From Calothrix sp. PCC 6303 (lineage in GTDB: Bacteria; Cyanobacteriota; Cyanobacteriia; Cyanobacteriales; Nostocaceae): a DNA stretch of 64,000 bases. The notes under the pieces were generated by a model that saw nothing but the letters and a program-made list of their open reading frames with translations, searched no databases and was not told the DNA's origin. Below, one piece after another: positions 48,196-56,965 of the stretch (position 1 is its first letter; each line of letters opens with the position of its first letter). The position numbers were made by a program, and so were the translations under genes. Location: positions 1,860,001 through 1,924,000 of the forward strand of contig NC_019751.1 of assembly GCF_000317435.1 (NCBI RefSeq). The letters are read 5' to 3'.

Positions 48196-49295
48196 GCCGA
48201 TCTTTGCCTCTTGATACTAAAAAATTTACACAAATTTACATTTTGCGGTTAACACCTAACCCAATGAATTCATCATCTGGTTAGAGCGCCACAATTTTCT
48301 TTAAAAACACATTCAATATACTTGTTTCCGGGCAACTAACTAAACCGGGACAGCGCAATCATTTATTAACTATTTACATAGGCTGAAAAGCTTGCTAATC
48401 AATATCTTTTCATCCCCCATATCTAAGTTATTAGCTATTGTGCATTTCTTCCCTTGGTTATTACCTGTACTTATATATCATTTTCTTCATTATAATTCAC
48501 GAAAGTACAACTAATTGAGAAATTACTGTTTTTTTTGTAAAAAAAAGTATAGTTATGTAGCACTAACATCGACAGATAAATACAAAGATATAATTCCTAC
48601 AAATAGCTAATTCTCTATTGATTTAATCAAGACAGTGCCAGAGTTATCCCATTCCTTCAACTGCTGACTATAGTCGGGATCCCCGACGGCTTTACTTTTC
48701 GTCATACAACTTAATTTATAGATGATCAATAGACTTGATATGCAGAAAATACTCAACTAAGAAGATTTTATAATATTTTTTTAATATTTGGAGACCCAGA
48801 ATTCTCAAATGATCAAATATAAGATCTCCAGATTTTTACAAAAGTTGGGGATCCGGATTTACTCATCTAAACATCTGGCTCTAAATATGCATTAATCGGT
48901 AACTTCTACAATCAATACAGAGGCATATTTAACCAGTTATCAGTTATCAGTCAAGGGTGATGTGTTTATCGTTGGGAATAAGAGTCCCCCACAAAGAACC
49001 TGGTCGGCGTTGGTGGCGGGTTTAAATCCCCCACCATAGGCTTTGATAACTTTTCACTGTTCACTAATTTAATCAAAGGCTATTGATTAGCTTGAAAAAC
49101 ACCGTCAGTGATGAACATCCGTAAAATTTACACATCTATCAAAAAAAATTGATTCTGAGCATTGTAATTGGTTTATATTGAGTGATGAACACTGTCATGT
49201 ATGCTACAGAATAACTAGCCCGTGGTAATTTCCGCCATTTTCACACAGGGTATAGAAAAATTGACATACATAATTAAGCACAAACAATAAACTTT
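48196..49295. other. Long AT-rich intergenic region with STRR
   Basis: About 1.1 kb without a supported gene. CAGTTATCAGTTATCAGTCAA STRR motifs occur near 48935, and a GTGGCGGGTTTAAATCCCCCACC inverted element near 49012-49036. The start of sphR is near 49296 after TGTGATACCC. No Pho-box array of the CTTAACCT type could be fixed upstream of sphR. Confidence 0.55.
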
Positions 49296-50057
49296 GTGAT
49301 ACCCATGCATACTAGCGAACTGACCAAGTATCCTCCCACTGCGGACTTTGGACAAACTAGCCGCGTTTTAGTGGTTGAAGACGAAGAATTGATCAGAGAA
49401 ATGCTTGTTTTAGCCCTGGAAGAAGAAGGATATGCAGTAGTAACGGCTGTTGATGGGCGTTCGGCAGTAGACCATTTTAAAGGGTATGAGCCGAATTCGG
49501 GAGAACCACAGTTTGATTTGGTGATTTTAGATTTGATGCTACCTTTAATTAACGGCTTGGATATCTGTCGCTTGCTGCGTCATCAAGGAAACCCTGTACC
49601 AATTTTGATGTTAAGTGCCAAAGGTAGCGAAACCGATCGAGTTTTGGGCTTAGAAGTGGGTGCGGATGATTATCTCACCAAACCTTTTAGTGTCAGAGAA
49701 TTAGTTGCTAGATGTCGAGCCTTATTACGTCGTCAACGTCTGAGTACTGTACCTGCGACTCCCGTCTTACAATACAAAGACGTAATGTTGTATCCCCAAG
49801 AATGCCGGGTGGTTGTGCGAGGGCAACAGGCAAACTTATCTCCTAAAGAATTTCGACTTCTGGAGGTATTTATGAGCTATGCTCGTCGAGTTTGGTCACG
49901 GGAACAATTACTCGATCAAGTTTGGGGTCCAGATTTTGTGGGTGATAGTAAGACTGTTGATGTACATATTCGCTGGTTGCGGGAGAAACTAGAACAAGAT
50001 CCCAGCCGTCCTGAATATATTGTGACTGTGCGTGGTTTTGGCTATCGTTTTGGTTAA
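49296..50057 (+). CDS. sphR: OmpR/PhoB-type response regulator, phosphate regulon (SphR-like)
   Basis: 253 residues. Receiver domain at about 22-140: VLVVEDEELIREMLVL, acceptor Asp in FDLVILDLMLPLING (about residue 77), the switch Ser in PILMLSAKGSE and Lys in DYLTKPF. A winged-helix DNA-binding domain follows (LSPKEFRLLEVFMSYARRVW; DSKTVDVHIRWLREKLEQDP). A kinase and a PhoU gene follow on the same strand, the sphR-sphS-phoU order expected for phosphate sensing. I infer SphR mainly from that context. The true start may be ATG at 49305 (MHTSEL). Confidence 0.85.
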   Translation: MIPMHTSELTKYPPTADFGQTSRVLVVEDEELIREMLVLALEEEGYAVVTAVDGRSAVDHFKGYEPNSGEPQFDLVILDLMLPLINGLDICRLLRHQGNPVPILMLSAKGSETDRVLGLEVGADDYLTKPFSVRELVARCRALLRRQRLSTVPATPVLQYKDVMLYPQECRVVVRGQQANLSPKEFRLLEVFMSYARRVWSREQLLDQVWGPDFVGDSKTVDVHIRWLREKLEQDPSRPEYIVTVRGFGYRFG

Positions 50058-50268
50058 CAGTTATCAGTTAACAGTTATCAGTTAGAGGCGAACGTCGAGG
50101 CTGAGATTCAAATCATCTACTATATCTATAAATCACTGTTTACTGTAGCCTGCGGTTTCTCGCTACTCATCTACACTGATTTAAGTGGGTGTTAAATCCA
50201 AGGAGCGAAACCATGATAACTGTTCACTGTTTACTGTTCACTGATTTAATCATGCTGGCAACTTTGTA
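50058..50268. repeat. STRR spacer between sphR and sphS
   Basis: Several CAGTTATCAGTTAACAGTTATCAG copies (50058-50086) and a TGTTCACTGTTTACTGTTCACTG cluster (about 50220-50243). The tract separates two co-oriented genes by 211 bases; it may weaken translational coupling. No promoter was assigned. Confidence 0.6.
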
Positions 50269-51606
50269 ATGTTGATACTAGGATTTTGCTTGGGTTTGGC
50301 TGTTGGAATCAGCTTCTGGGTGTGGCAACAGTTTCAACTAAACCGCCATTTGGAACAGGTTTTACGACCTTTGAATGTGCATTCTAATTGGGTTGGATTA
50401 CCCCTGATTCCAAGTTTGCGCCAAGAAATTACTTCAGTTCAGCATCAACGGCAGCATCTACAACAGAAATTACAAACCTATAAAGATTTGTTGGAATTTG
50501 CTCCAGTAGGTTATTTACAGGTTGATGAAGAAAATCAGTTGCTGTGGTGCAATGAAAAAGCACAGGAAATTTTGTATTTGCAGCGTTGGCAACCGGGACA
50601 GGTTCGTCTACTTCTGGAGATAGTTAGATCCTATGAGTTGGATAGGCTAATTGAGTTGACACGCGATCGCCAAATTCTTCAAGTTAAAGAATGGGTGTTT
50701 CATCCTTCTTACGAGAATACCGCAGCCATGAAGGAAATGAAATCCACAGTTGTCAGAGCAACCAGTTTACCCCTTGCTCAGGGGAAAGTTGGTGTCTTCC
50801 TGGAAAATCGCCAACCGATGCAGGAACTCAACCAAGCACGCGATCGCGCTTTTTCGGATTTAGCACATGAACTTCGCACACCTTTGACTTCTATTCGTTT
50901 GTTGGTGGAGACACTCCAAGATAGGTTAGATACCCGCGAAAGTCTTCCGGGGACAACTACTTCTGCAAACGCTTCACCCTTCAAACGTTGGGTTGATCGT
51001 TTAATGTTGGAAGTAGATAGGTTAATTCATCTAGTACAAAGCTGGCTAGATTTGACTCAACTAGAAACTAACCCCACCGTCCAATTAAACTACCAAAAAT
51101 TTGATGTGCGATCGCTAATTACCTCCGTTTGGGAAACCCTCGAACCTTTAGCCCAGCGCCAAGATATTGAATTTACCTATTCTGGACCACAACATCTGTG
51201 GATGAAGGGAGATCAAACCAGAATCTATCAAGTATTCATCAACTTGCTTGATAACAGCATCAAATACAGTCCACCCCATGCTAAAATTCACATTGAAGCA
51301 AAAGTGATTTGTGAAAATACAACTATTCCCCCAACACTAGAGGTAAATATTATCGATAGTGGATTCGGATTTTCAGAAGTCGATTTGCCCCAAGTATTTG
51401 AGCGATTTTATCGAGGAGACACTGCCCGATCCCGTTCTAGTAAGACAGAAACTAATTCAGCGATCGCAATTGTCGGTACAGGCTTAGGTTTAGCCATTGT
51501 TCGGCAAATTATACTCGCACATGGCGGTTCCATCAAAGCCATGAATCACCCCGAATTTGGTGGAGCATGGATACAAATTGAGTTACCAGCATTAATGGCA
51601 AACTGA
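50269..51606 (+). CDS. sphS: Phosphate-sensing histidine kinase (SphS-like)
   Basis: 445 residues with an N-terminal membrane segment (LILGFCLGLAVGISFWVW, residues 2-19) and no large periplasmic domain, as known for PhoR/SphS. A PAS-like region lies at about 68-180 (FAPVGYLQVDEENQLLWCNE). HisKA is FSDLAHELRTPLTSIRLLVE (His about 205), followed by a HATPase with INLLDNSIKYSPPH (N box), IDSGFGFSE, and the G2 motif VGTGLGLAIVRQI. All ATP motifs are intact. Directly upstream of a PhoU gene, whose product would inhibit it when phosphate is plentiful. Confidence 0.9.
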   Translation: MLILGFCLGLAVGISFWVWQQFQLNRHLEQVLRPLNVHSNWVGLPLIPSLRQEITSVQHQRQHLQQKLQTYKDLLEFAPVGYLQVDEENQLLWCNEKAQEILYLQRWQPGQVRLLLEIVRSYELDRLIELTRDRQILQVKEWVFHPSYENTAAMKEMKSTVVRATSLPLAQGKVGVFLENRQPMQELNQARDRAFSDLAHELRTPLTSIRLLVETLQDRLDTRESLPGTTTSANASPFKRWVDRLMLEVDRLIHLVQSWLDLTQLETNPTVQLNYQKFDVRSLITSVWETLEPLAQRQDIEFTYSGPQHLWMKGDQTRIYQVFINLLDNSIKYSPPHAKIHIEAKVICENTTIPPTLEVNIIDSGFGFSEVDLPQVFERFYRGDTARSRSSKTETNSAIAIVGTGLGLAIVRQIILAHGGSIKAMNHPEFGGAWIQIELPALMAN

Positions 51607-51655
51607 TCAACTCAAGACTATAGTTAAAAGTATCTTCTCGTTTGAGAATGGAAGT

Positions 51656-52324
51656 GTGAAAGCCCACCCCCGTACTCCTAATTCCGGAACATCCCAGTTA
51701 GACCGTGATATTCGCCGTTTAGAACGCGATGTTCTACGTATGGGTGCCCTAGTAGAGCAATCCTTTCGTTTAAGTCATCAGGCTTTATTTTCTCGTGATT
51801 TAAATGCATCTGGGCAAATTTCCCGAATAGACACAAAAATTGACCGCTTTTATAAACAAATAGAAGTAGACTGTACCAACATCATGAGCCGTCAAGCATT
51901 GATGGAACATGACTCTCGTTGTTTAATTGCATTTATGCAACTGGTACGTGATTTAGAACGAATCGGAGACTATGCCAAAGATTTAGGTAGTATTGCTGTC
52001 AAAATGTTTCCCTACCCTTCCCATCCTAAATTGCCAGAAATTGCCATGATGTCACATCATGCCCAAGCAATGTTAGCCACCAGTTTAGTTGCCTTAGCGG
52101 ATTTGGATGATGTTAATGGTAGAAGCCTCAAAGATTTAGACGACGCAGTAGATCAAGCTTACGAAGAAGTTTATCAAGCCTTAGCTCAACAACAGGATGT
52201 GAAAGGAGTTCTAGAACCCTTTATTTTACTAGGATTAGCGATTCGTTGTTTAGAGCGAATGGCAGATCATGCCACCAACATCGGTCAACGTGTGGCTTAT
52301 ATCGTCACAGGTCAACGTTCATAG
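51656..52324 (+). CDS. phoU: PhoU-type phosphate signalling regulator (SphU)
   Basis: 222 residues from the GTG at 51656. The two PhoU three-helix bundles are visible: QLDRDIRRLERDVLRMGALVE, CLIAFMQLVRDLERIGDYAKDLG (first E/DxxxD metal motif) and AIRCLERMADHATNIGQRV (second). PhoU binds the SphS PAS region and the Pst transporter and signals phosphate sufficiency. It is 49 bases after sphS; probably one transcript with it. The inference SphU depends on the trio arrangement. Confidence 0.92.
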   Translation: MKAHPRTPNSGTSQLDRDIRRLERDVLRMGALVEQSFRLSHQALFSRDLNASGQISRIDTKIDRFYKQIEVDCTNIMSRQALMEHDSRCLIAFMQLVRDLERIGDYAKDLGSIAVKMFPYPSHPKLPEIAMMSHHAQAMLATSLVALADLDDVNGRSLKDLDDAVDQAYEEVYQALAQQQDVKGVLEPFILLGLAIRCLERMADHATNIGQRVAYIVTGQRS

Positions 52325-53653
52325 CTCTAGGAAATTTGAGGTAAATTAATATACATCGATATAGCTTTCTAGTTATTTCTAAATACTAGTTTTTTTCCGT
52401 TACTCAATATTTTCAATCCTTAACTAATATACATTTAAGAAAACCCTTACCTCCTCTTAAACTTATCAGACTAAAGTGACTACAGTGAATTCGATTGTGC
52501 TTTATCTAACACAGAATTTAAAGTCAAATTAGAGCAAAAGTTCATGTCACACAATTCAAATTATTGTATTTCTCTCTTTTGCTTTCAAAGTCAATGTAAT
52601 GCCCTTAAAAAATAAGTAGTGAGTAATGAGTAATAAATAATAAGTATGTTTTGTAACGGAGAGAAGTTAGCGCTTAGATGTTCTTCCCGTCAAACTAAGC
52701 CCTAAAAGGCTACGCCTTTATAAAATGCCCCTATGGATATAGGGAGTATTTAGACAACCCACGTTTGTCGAGGAACTTTTCACCCGCATTGCTGCCACCC
52801 GGATACAAAACGCGCTGCCGCCCTTAGTCAGTGGAGTTACACCACTTATCTTTATCACAACTAAAGAGGCAAACAAGGATTTCACCCTTACCAAGGATGA
52901 AAGCTTTTGTGTGTTCCTTGCTTTCTAGTGAAAACTATGAGATTATTTTTAGTGTGAATTAATCTACATATAGTAGATTGACTTACCGTAGATTATATCC
53001 AAGCTAGCATCTAGTAGCTGCCCAAAATCTAGCTATTAACAAGCTGTGGATGTAAAACTCTTACAAAAAACCTACGTAGCACTTCTAAGCAATTGACATA
53101 AATTCTTAATTAGCATAATATGCTTTGAGATAGTCTAAGCTCAAGCTATTTTTTGCACACCAGAAATAACCGGGGATAAATTATTAATTAGTTCGACCGT
53201 TTGTTTTCAGTCTTGAATGCTGACAGTTTTGTTCTGTGGATTTTTATTACTTGATCTTTGTCGTACATTTGAAATTTGGCACATTAAGACGATTCACCTA
53301 GTGAGAGGTATAGATATTTATGTTTTCTAAACGCAAATTTTAGGAAAATGCTTTTAGAAGACGTATACTAAGAACGGTTAGAAAGCAAACTTCTCAAAAT
53401 GCTATTAGTATTTATTTATATATACTATAGCTAATGGCTAACCCCTAGCACTATACCTAATTCAAAACAAAGTAACTTCAAGGTGAAGCTAATTGAATTC
53501 TAGGTTATGGAAAAATGTTTAATTATAGCTGCTAATTTTCATAGTTATATTTTTTAGTTATAGATTGCTATGAATCATAATTTTTTTTGGACAACGACTA
53601 TCAAAGATTTATTTAGTGTCTAAACTTGCCCATTTATCTACATCCGAAACACT
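52325..53653. other. Very long AT-rich intergenic region
   Basis: About 1.3 kb without a supported gene. It includes STRR-like TAGTGAGTAATGAGTAATAAA (52616-52640), the structured stretch at 52700-52846 described separately, and a small palindrome AGCATAATATGCT at 53113-53125. The tail (53390-53650) is AT-rich and presumably holds the Crp-type gene promoter. A Pho-box-like array near 52440-52470 is too weak to claim. Confidence 0.55.
52700..52846. other. Cluster of hairpins, possible structured RNA or mobile-element relic
   Basis: Four perfect or near-perfect small stem-loops stand in a row: AAAAGGCTACGCCTTT (52704-52719), CCCCTATGGATATAGGG (52728-52744), GACAACCCACGTTTGTC (52753-52769), and AGTGGAGTTACACCACT (52830-52846). 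The base composition is GC-richer than the flanks. No protein frame is supported, and I do not recognise a named RNA. On the reverse strand fragments read like a short decayed protein tail. Confidence 0.4.
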
Positions 53654-54268
53654 ATGCACTCCACAAGTAGCACCAACCACTCTGGAATACCTGGAAATCC
53701 CATTACTGGACAGTTACCCCAGAGAATATTTACCCGTCGTGAAATTATTCCAAATCGGAATGATGCCCTTTGGAAAATTGAACGGGGAGCAGTTCGCACT
53801 TTAACATGGAGTGAAGATGGAGCATTCATCACTCTTGGATATTGGGGAGCAGGAGATGTAGTTGGCTATCCTTTATCAACAGTTAAACCTTATCAAATTG
53901 AGTGTCTAACAAGTGTGGAAGCAACTATACTTCCTCCACATTTGTGGTATCAGGATGTTAATGCTTTAGTAGTACATATTCAGCAAGCCGAAGAACTCTT
54001 GAGTATTGTTCATCGTAAGCCGATTTATTTACGTTTATGGCAATTTTTAACTTGGCTGAGTGATAAGTTCGGACGTGATGTCGAACAAGGTAAACTGATT
54101 GATTTAAATATTACTCATCAAGAAATGTCGGAAGTTCTGAACACCACAAGAGTAACTGTGACACGTTTGTTGCAACAGTTTGAGGAAGAAAAAAAGCTTA
54201 TACGTCACAAACGCAGAATTATCTTGAACTCCTCAAATCAAGTATCTGAGCAAAAATTTAGATATTAG
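53654..54268 (+). CDS. Crp/Fnr-family transcription regulator
   Basis: 204 residues. The N-terminal cyclic-nucleotide-like beta domain spans about 20-110 (RREIIPNRNDALWKIERGAV; ITLGYWGAGDVVGYPLS). A C-terminal winged helix has INITHQEMSEVLNTTRVTVTRL LQQ (around residues 150-175), close to the NtcA helix-turn-helix (TRVTVTRL). The effector-binding phosphate cassette of CRP is not obvious, as in NtcA relatives. It could be a nitrogen or carbon regulator paralogue. A longer frame at 53616 is different and not chosen. The 1.3-kb leader is unusual. Confidence 0.85.
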   Translation: MHSTSSTNHSGIPGNPITGQLPQRIFTRREIIPNRNDALWKIERGAVRTLTWSEDGAFITLGYWGAGDVVGYPLSTVKPYQIECLTSVEATILPPHLWYQDVNALVVHIQQAEELLSIVHRKPIYLRLWQFLTWLSDKFGRDVEQGKLIDLNITHQEMSEVLNTTRVTVTRLLQQFEEEKKLIRHKRRIILNSSNQVSEQKFRY

Positions 54269-55036
54269 GATTACATATAATTAGAATAATATTTTCATTC
54301 CATTGGTCGTTCAGGGAAGCTGTTACCAAGTTAGATGTTCCCGTTTTCTCCAGAAAGGTAGGGGTGGAGGAACTATCTAGAGGGACTATGTTAGTAACGT
54401 CCCTTTGGTTTTGCCAACCTCAAAGAGTTAGGATAGCAATCCCACAATGTTCAATATTAAGGAGTTGATGGGATTGCCACCACTAGCCTTAAATAAACTA
54501 TTTCCTATCTACGGTACGCATTTATTTATCATATGCCGTTAGGCTTTACATAACGATAACCAAAAAAGTAGGATGCTCCCATGAAGTAAGATACAAGTGT
54601 TTAGTATGGTTCCGCCTCAAATAAGTTTATTAATATGGAATTCTGTCCTCAAAAATCCCCATGGATAAATTAATGACAGAAATTGCTCATTAATAAAACA
54701 GACTAGCTGCAATAATCATCAGTGGCGAAGTAAAGAGCATATTAAAAATATTTATGTATGACGAAAAATATGAAAAATTTAATATTTACGTCATCAATAT
54801 GTTAAGTATTAATTTTATCTTGTTTAAGTGTCGTATAAATAGGTTTGCACCAATCATAACAAACCTATATAGGATTAAATCACAATTTTGACTGTTGGAC
54901 ATTGTTGCTGATTATACATTATAGTTATAAAAATACACTTATATTTGATTAAGCAAAATATCTTTAAAAAGACTGCTAAAAATAGTCAAAATAAATGTAG
55001 AATACTTTCAGTCGGTGTGAGTAAAAGTACAGGATC
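54269..55036. other. Intergenic region ahead of the porin
   Basis: About 770 bases. AGGGAC (54381-54386) and GTCCCT (54399-54404) with TTGGTTTTG downstream form a possible terminator of the regulator gene. The next 600 bases are AT-rich and hold no supported gene. The porin promoter should lie in the last 200 bases; no box was fixed. Confidence 0.5.
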
Positions 55037-56707
55037 ATGACTAAACTATTTTGGAATCTTCTCAAATTAAGTCCCGTTGTTGTTGCTGCAACATTAGCTA
55101 CAACAGAAGTGACTTTAGCATCAGAAGTAAAAAGTGATGTAACATCCGTTGCCCAGCTAGAGTCAAACTCTGAGAATCTAGGTCAGGTGACATCAGTTTC
55201 TCAATTCTCAGATGTTCAACCCACTGATTGGGCATTCCAAGCTTTACAATCCCTTGTTGAACGTTATGGATGTATTGCAGGATACCCCAATGGAACCTAT
55301 AGAGGAAATCGGGCTTTAACTCGTTATGAATTTGCGGCTGGTTTAAATGCTTGCTTAGATAGAGTAAATGAGTTGATTGCAACTGCAACTGCTGATCTAG
55401 TTAAGAAGGAAGACTTGGCAGCATTGCAACGCTTACAAGAGGAATTCTCGGCAGAACTAGCGACTTTACGTGGTCGTGTGGATGCGTTGGAAACGCGCAC
55501 TGCTGAATTGGAAGCAAACCAATTTTCCACCACAACTAAATTAGTTGGGGAAGCAATTTTCAATTTGAGCGATTCCTTTGGTGATAACCAAGCAACCCGT
55601 TCAAGTGTCTTAATTAATAGTCCCAATGCGGCTGTTCCTAAAAGAGGTTTAGATAGCAATTTAGCCTTTTCTGATCGTGTACGCTTGCGTTTAAACACCA
55701 GCTTTAGCGGAAAAGATCAGTTGCAAATCCGTTTACAAGCGAGAAATACTGTCTCCAATAGTGGTACTACTGGAACAAACATGACCCGTTTATCGTTTGA
55801 TGGCGATAACGGTAACGATGTTTTTGTTGATAAACTCTGGTATCGTTTCCCCCTTGGCGACGCACTTAGCGTCAGAATTGATGCCAATGCGGGTGAGTTT
55901 TACGATAACATGAACAACTTCAACCCTGATTTAGCCAGTGACTCAAGAGGTGCGATCGCACGTTACGGAAGATTCAGCCCCATCTACCGTCAAGGTAACG
56001 GTGGTAGCGGTGTAACCATCAACTTTGCTCCCAAAAAAGGTGCAATTTCGGCATCAGTTGGTTATCTAGCTGGTGGTGGTGGTGCTAACGTCGGTAATGA
56101 TCCTGTTGACAAAAAGGGTTTAACTGATGGTAACTATGCTGCGATCGCGCAATTAGGTTTCCAAGCCAGTGATAAAATTGGTCTTGGTTTAACCTATGCC
56201 CGCACTTATCAAAATAGTGTTGGTGGCATCAACCAATTCGATTCCACAGGTAGCGACTTGGTAAACAGACCTTTTGGTAACAATGCAACATCTGCAAACC
56301 ACTACGGCTTACAAGCTAACTTCCGAGCTTCTGATAAATTAGCCGTTGGTGGTTGGGTTGGCTACGCTGATATGGAAGCTCAAAGTGGTGGTGCTAATAT
56401 CACAGGTAAGGAAGCAACAGCTTTCTACTGGGCTGCTAACCTTGGTTTGAAAGACTTTGGTTCAAAAGGTAACTTACTTGGTGTCACTTTTGGTCAACCT
56501 CCTAAACTCAATGGTAATACATACCGAGTTGGTGGTATTCGCCAAATCGATGCTGATACTTCCTACCACCTAGAAACTCTCTACCGGATGCAACTCAATG
56601 ATAACATTGCTGTAACACCCGGTTTATTGGTGATTTTCAACCCAGAAAATAACGACAACAACGATACCATCTACGTTGGTACATTGCGGACAACCTTCTC
56701 ATTCTAA
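55037..56707 (+). CDS. SLH-domain outer-membrane porin (iron-uptake-porin family)
   Basis: 556 residues. A Sec signal peptide precedes TLASEV at about 28. One SLH domain at about 55-110 (FSDVQPTDWAFQALQSLVER, then GYPNGTYRGNRALTRYEF) anchors to peptidoglycan. A short coiled coil (ELATLRGRVDALETRTAELE) follows, then a beta-barrel of OprB/Som type rich in Gly/Asn, ending in Phe (TTFSF), as required for outer-membrane insertion. Such proteins are the major cyanobacterial outer-membrane porins; some relatives import iron. It appears single-copy here. Confidence 0.92.
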   Translation: MTKLFWNLLKLSPVVVAATLATTEVTLASEVKSDVTSVAQLESNSENLGQVTSVSQFSDVQPTDWAFQALQSLVERYGCIAGYPNGTYRGNRALTRYEFAAGLNACLDRVNELIATATADLVKKEDLAALQRLQEEFSAELATLRGRVDALETRTAELEANQFSTTTKLVGEAIFNLSDSFGDNQATRSSVLINSPNAAVPKRGLDSNLAFSDRVRLRLNTSFSGKDQLQIRLQARNTVSNSGTTGTNMTRLSFDGDNGNDVFVDKLWYRFPLGDALSVRIDANAGEFYDNMNNFNPDLASDSRGAIARYGRFSPIYRQGNGGSGVTINFAPKKGAISASVGYLAGGGGANVGNDPVDKKGLTDGNYAAIAQLGFQASDKIGLGLTYARTYQNSVGGINQFDSTGSDLVNRPFGNNATSANHYGLQANFRASDKLAVGGWVGYADMEAQSGGANITGKEATAFYWAANLGLKDFGSKGNLLGVTFGQPPKLNGNTYRVGGIRQIDADTSYHLETLYRMQLNDNIAVTPGLLVIFNPENNDNNDTIYVGTLRTTFSF

Positions 56708-56717
56708 TTGTGAATGT

Positions 56718-56743
56718 ATAGAGCTACATCAAGGTAGCTCTAT
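56718..56743 (+). terminator. Hairpin after the porin gene
   Basis: ATAGAGCTAC (56718-56727) pairs with GTAGCTCTAT (56734-56743) perfectly around a 6-base loop, starting 11 bases after the stop. No T-run follows, so it may act as a stabilising end. A second hairpin (AAACTACCCCACCCT...AGGGATGGGGTTT, 56849-56878) precedes the convergent gene. Confidence 0.6.
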
Positions 56744-56768
56744 CAGAACCAAGCCTACCACTCAAAGA

Positions 56769-56815
56769 GAAGCCGCTATGTGGTAAGACGACACGCTACG
56801 CGTCTACCGCAGGCT
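56769..56815. repeat. Dispersed GC-rich repeat, first copy
   Basis: AGAAGCCGCTATGTGGTAAG with ACGACACGCTACGCGTC resembles the tract at 62009-62095 (AAGCCGCTATGTCGTAAGAC and CTACGCGTCTACG). It is a repetitive spacer element of the type dispersed in filamentous cyanobacteria, without coding capacity. Confidence 0.7.
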
Positions 56816-56965
56816 AAAATTTTTCCTAAATTCTTCCTGAATTAGGTAAACTACCCCACCCTATACAGGGATGGGGTTTCTAATTTCAACGGGGATTGTC
56901 TTGCATACGGAAGATTCTCTTCCAACAAGGTGGGATAATTCCCCCGTCCACTTGGACAAGTTCAA

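Noticed and set aside
52435-52470. Possible Pho-box repeats (CTTAACTA, CTTACCTC, CTTAAACT) behind phoU
   Set aside because: Spacing and match to the CTTAACCT consensus are poor and no gene starts nearby.
53616-53804. Alternative 62-codon frame overlapping the Crp/Fnr gene start
   Set aside because: The overlapping frame at 53654 carries a full Crp/Fnr protein; this one ends without a domain.
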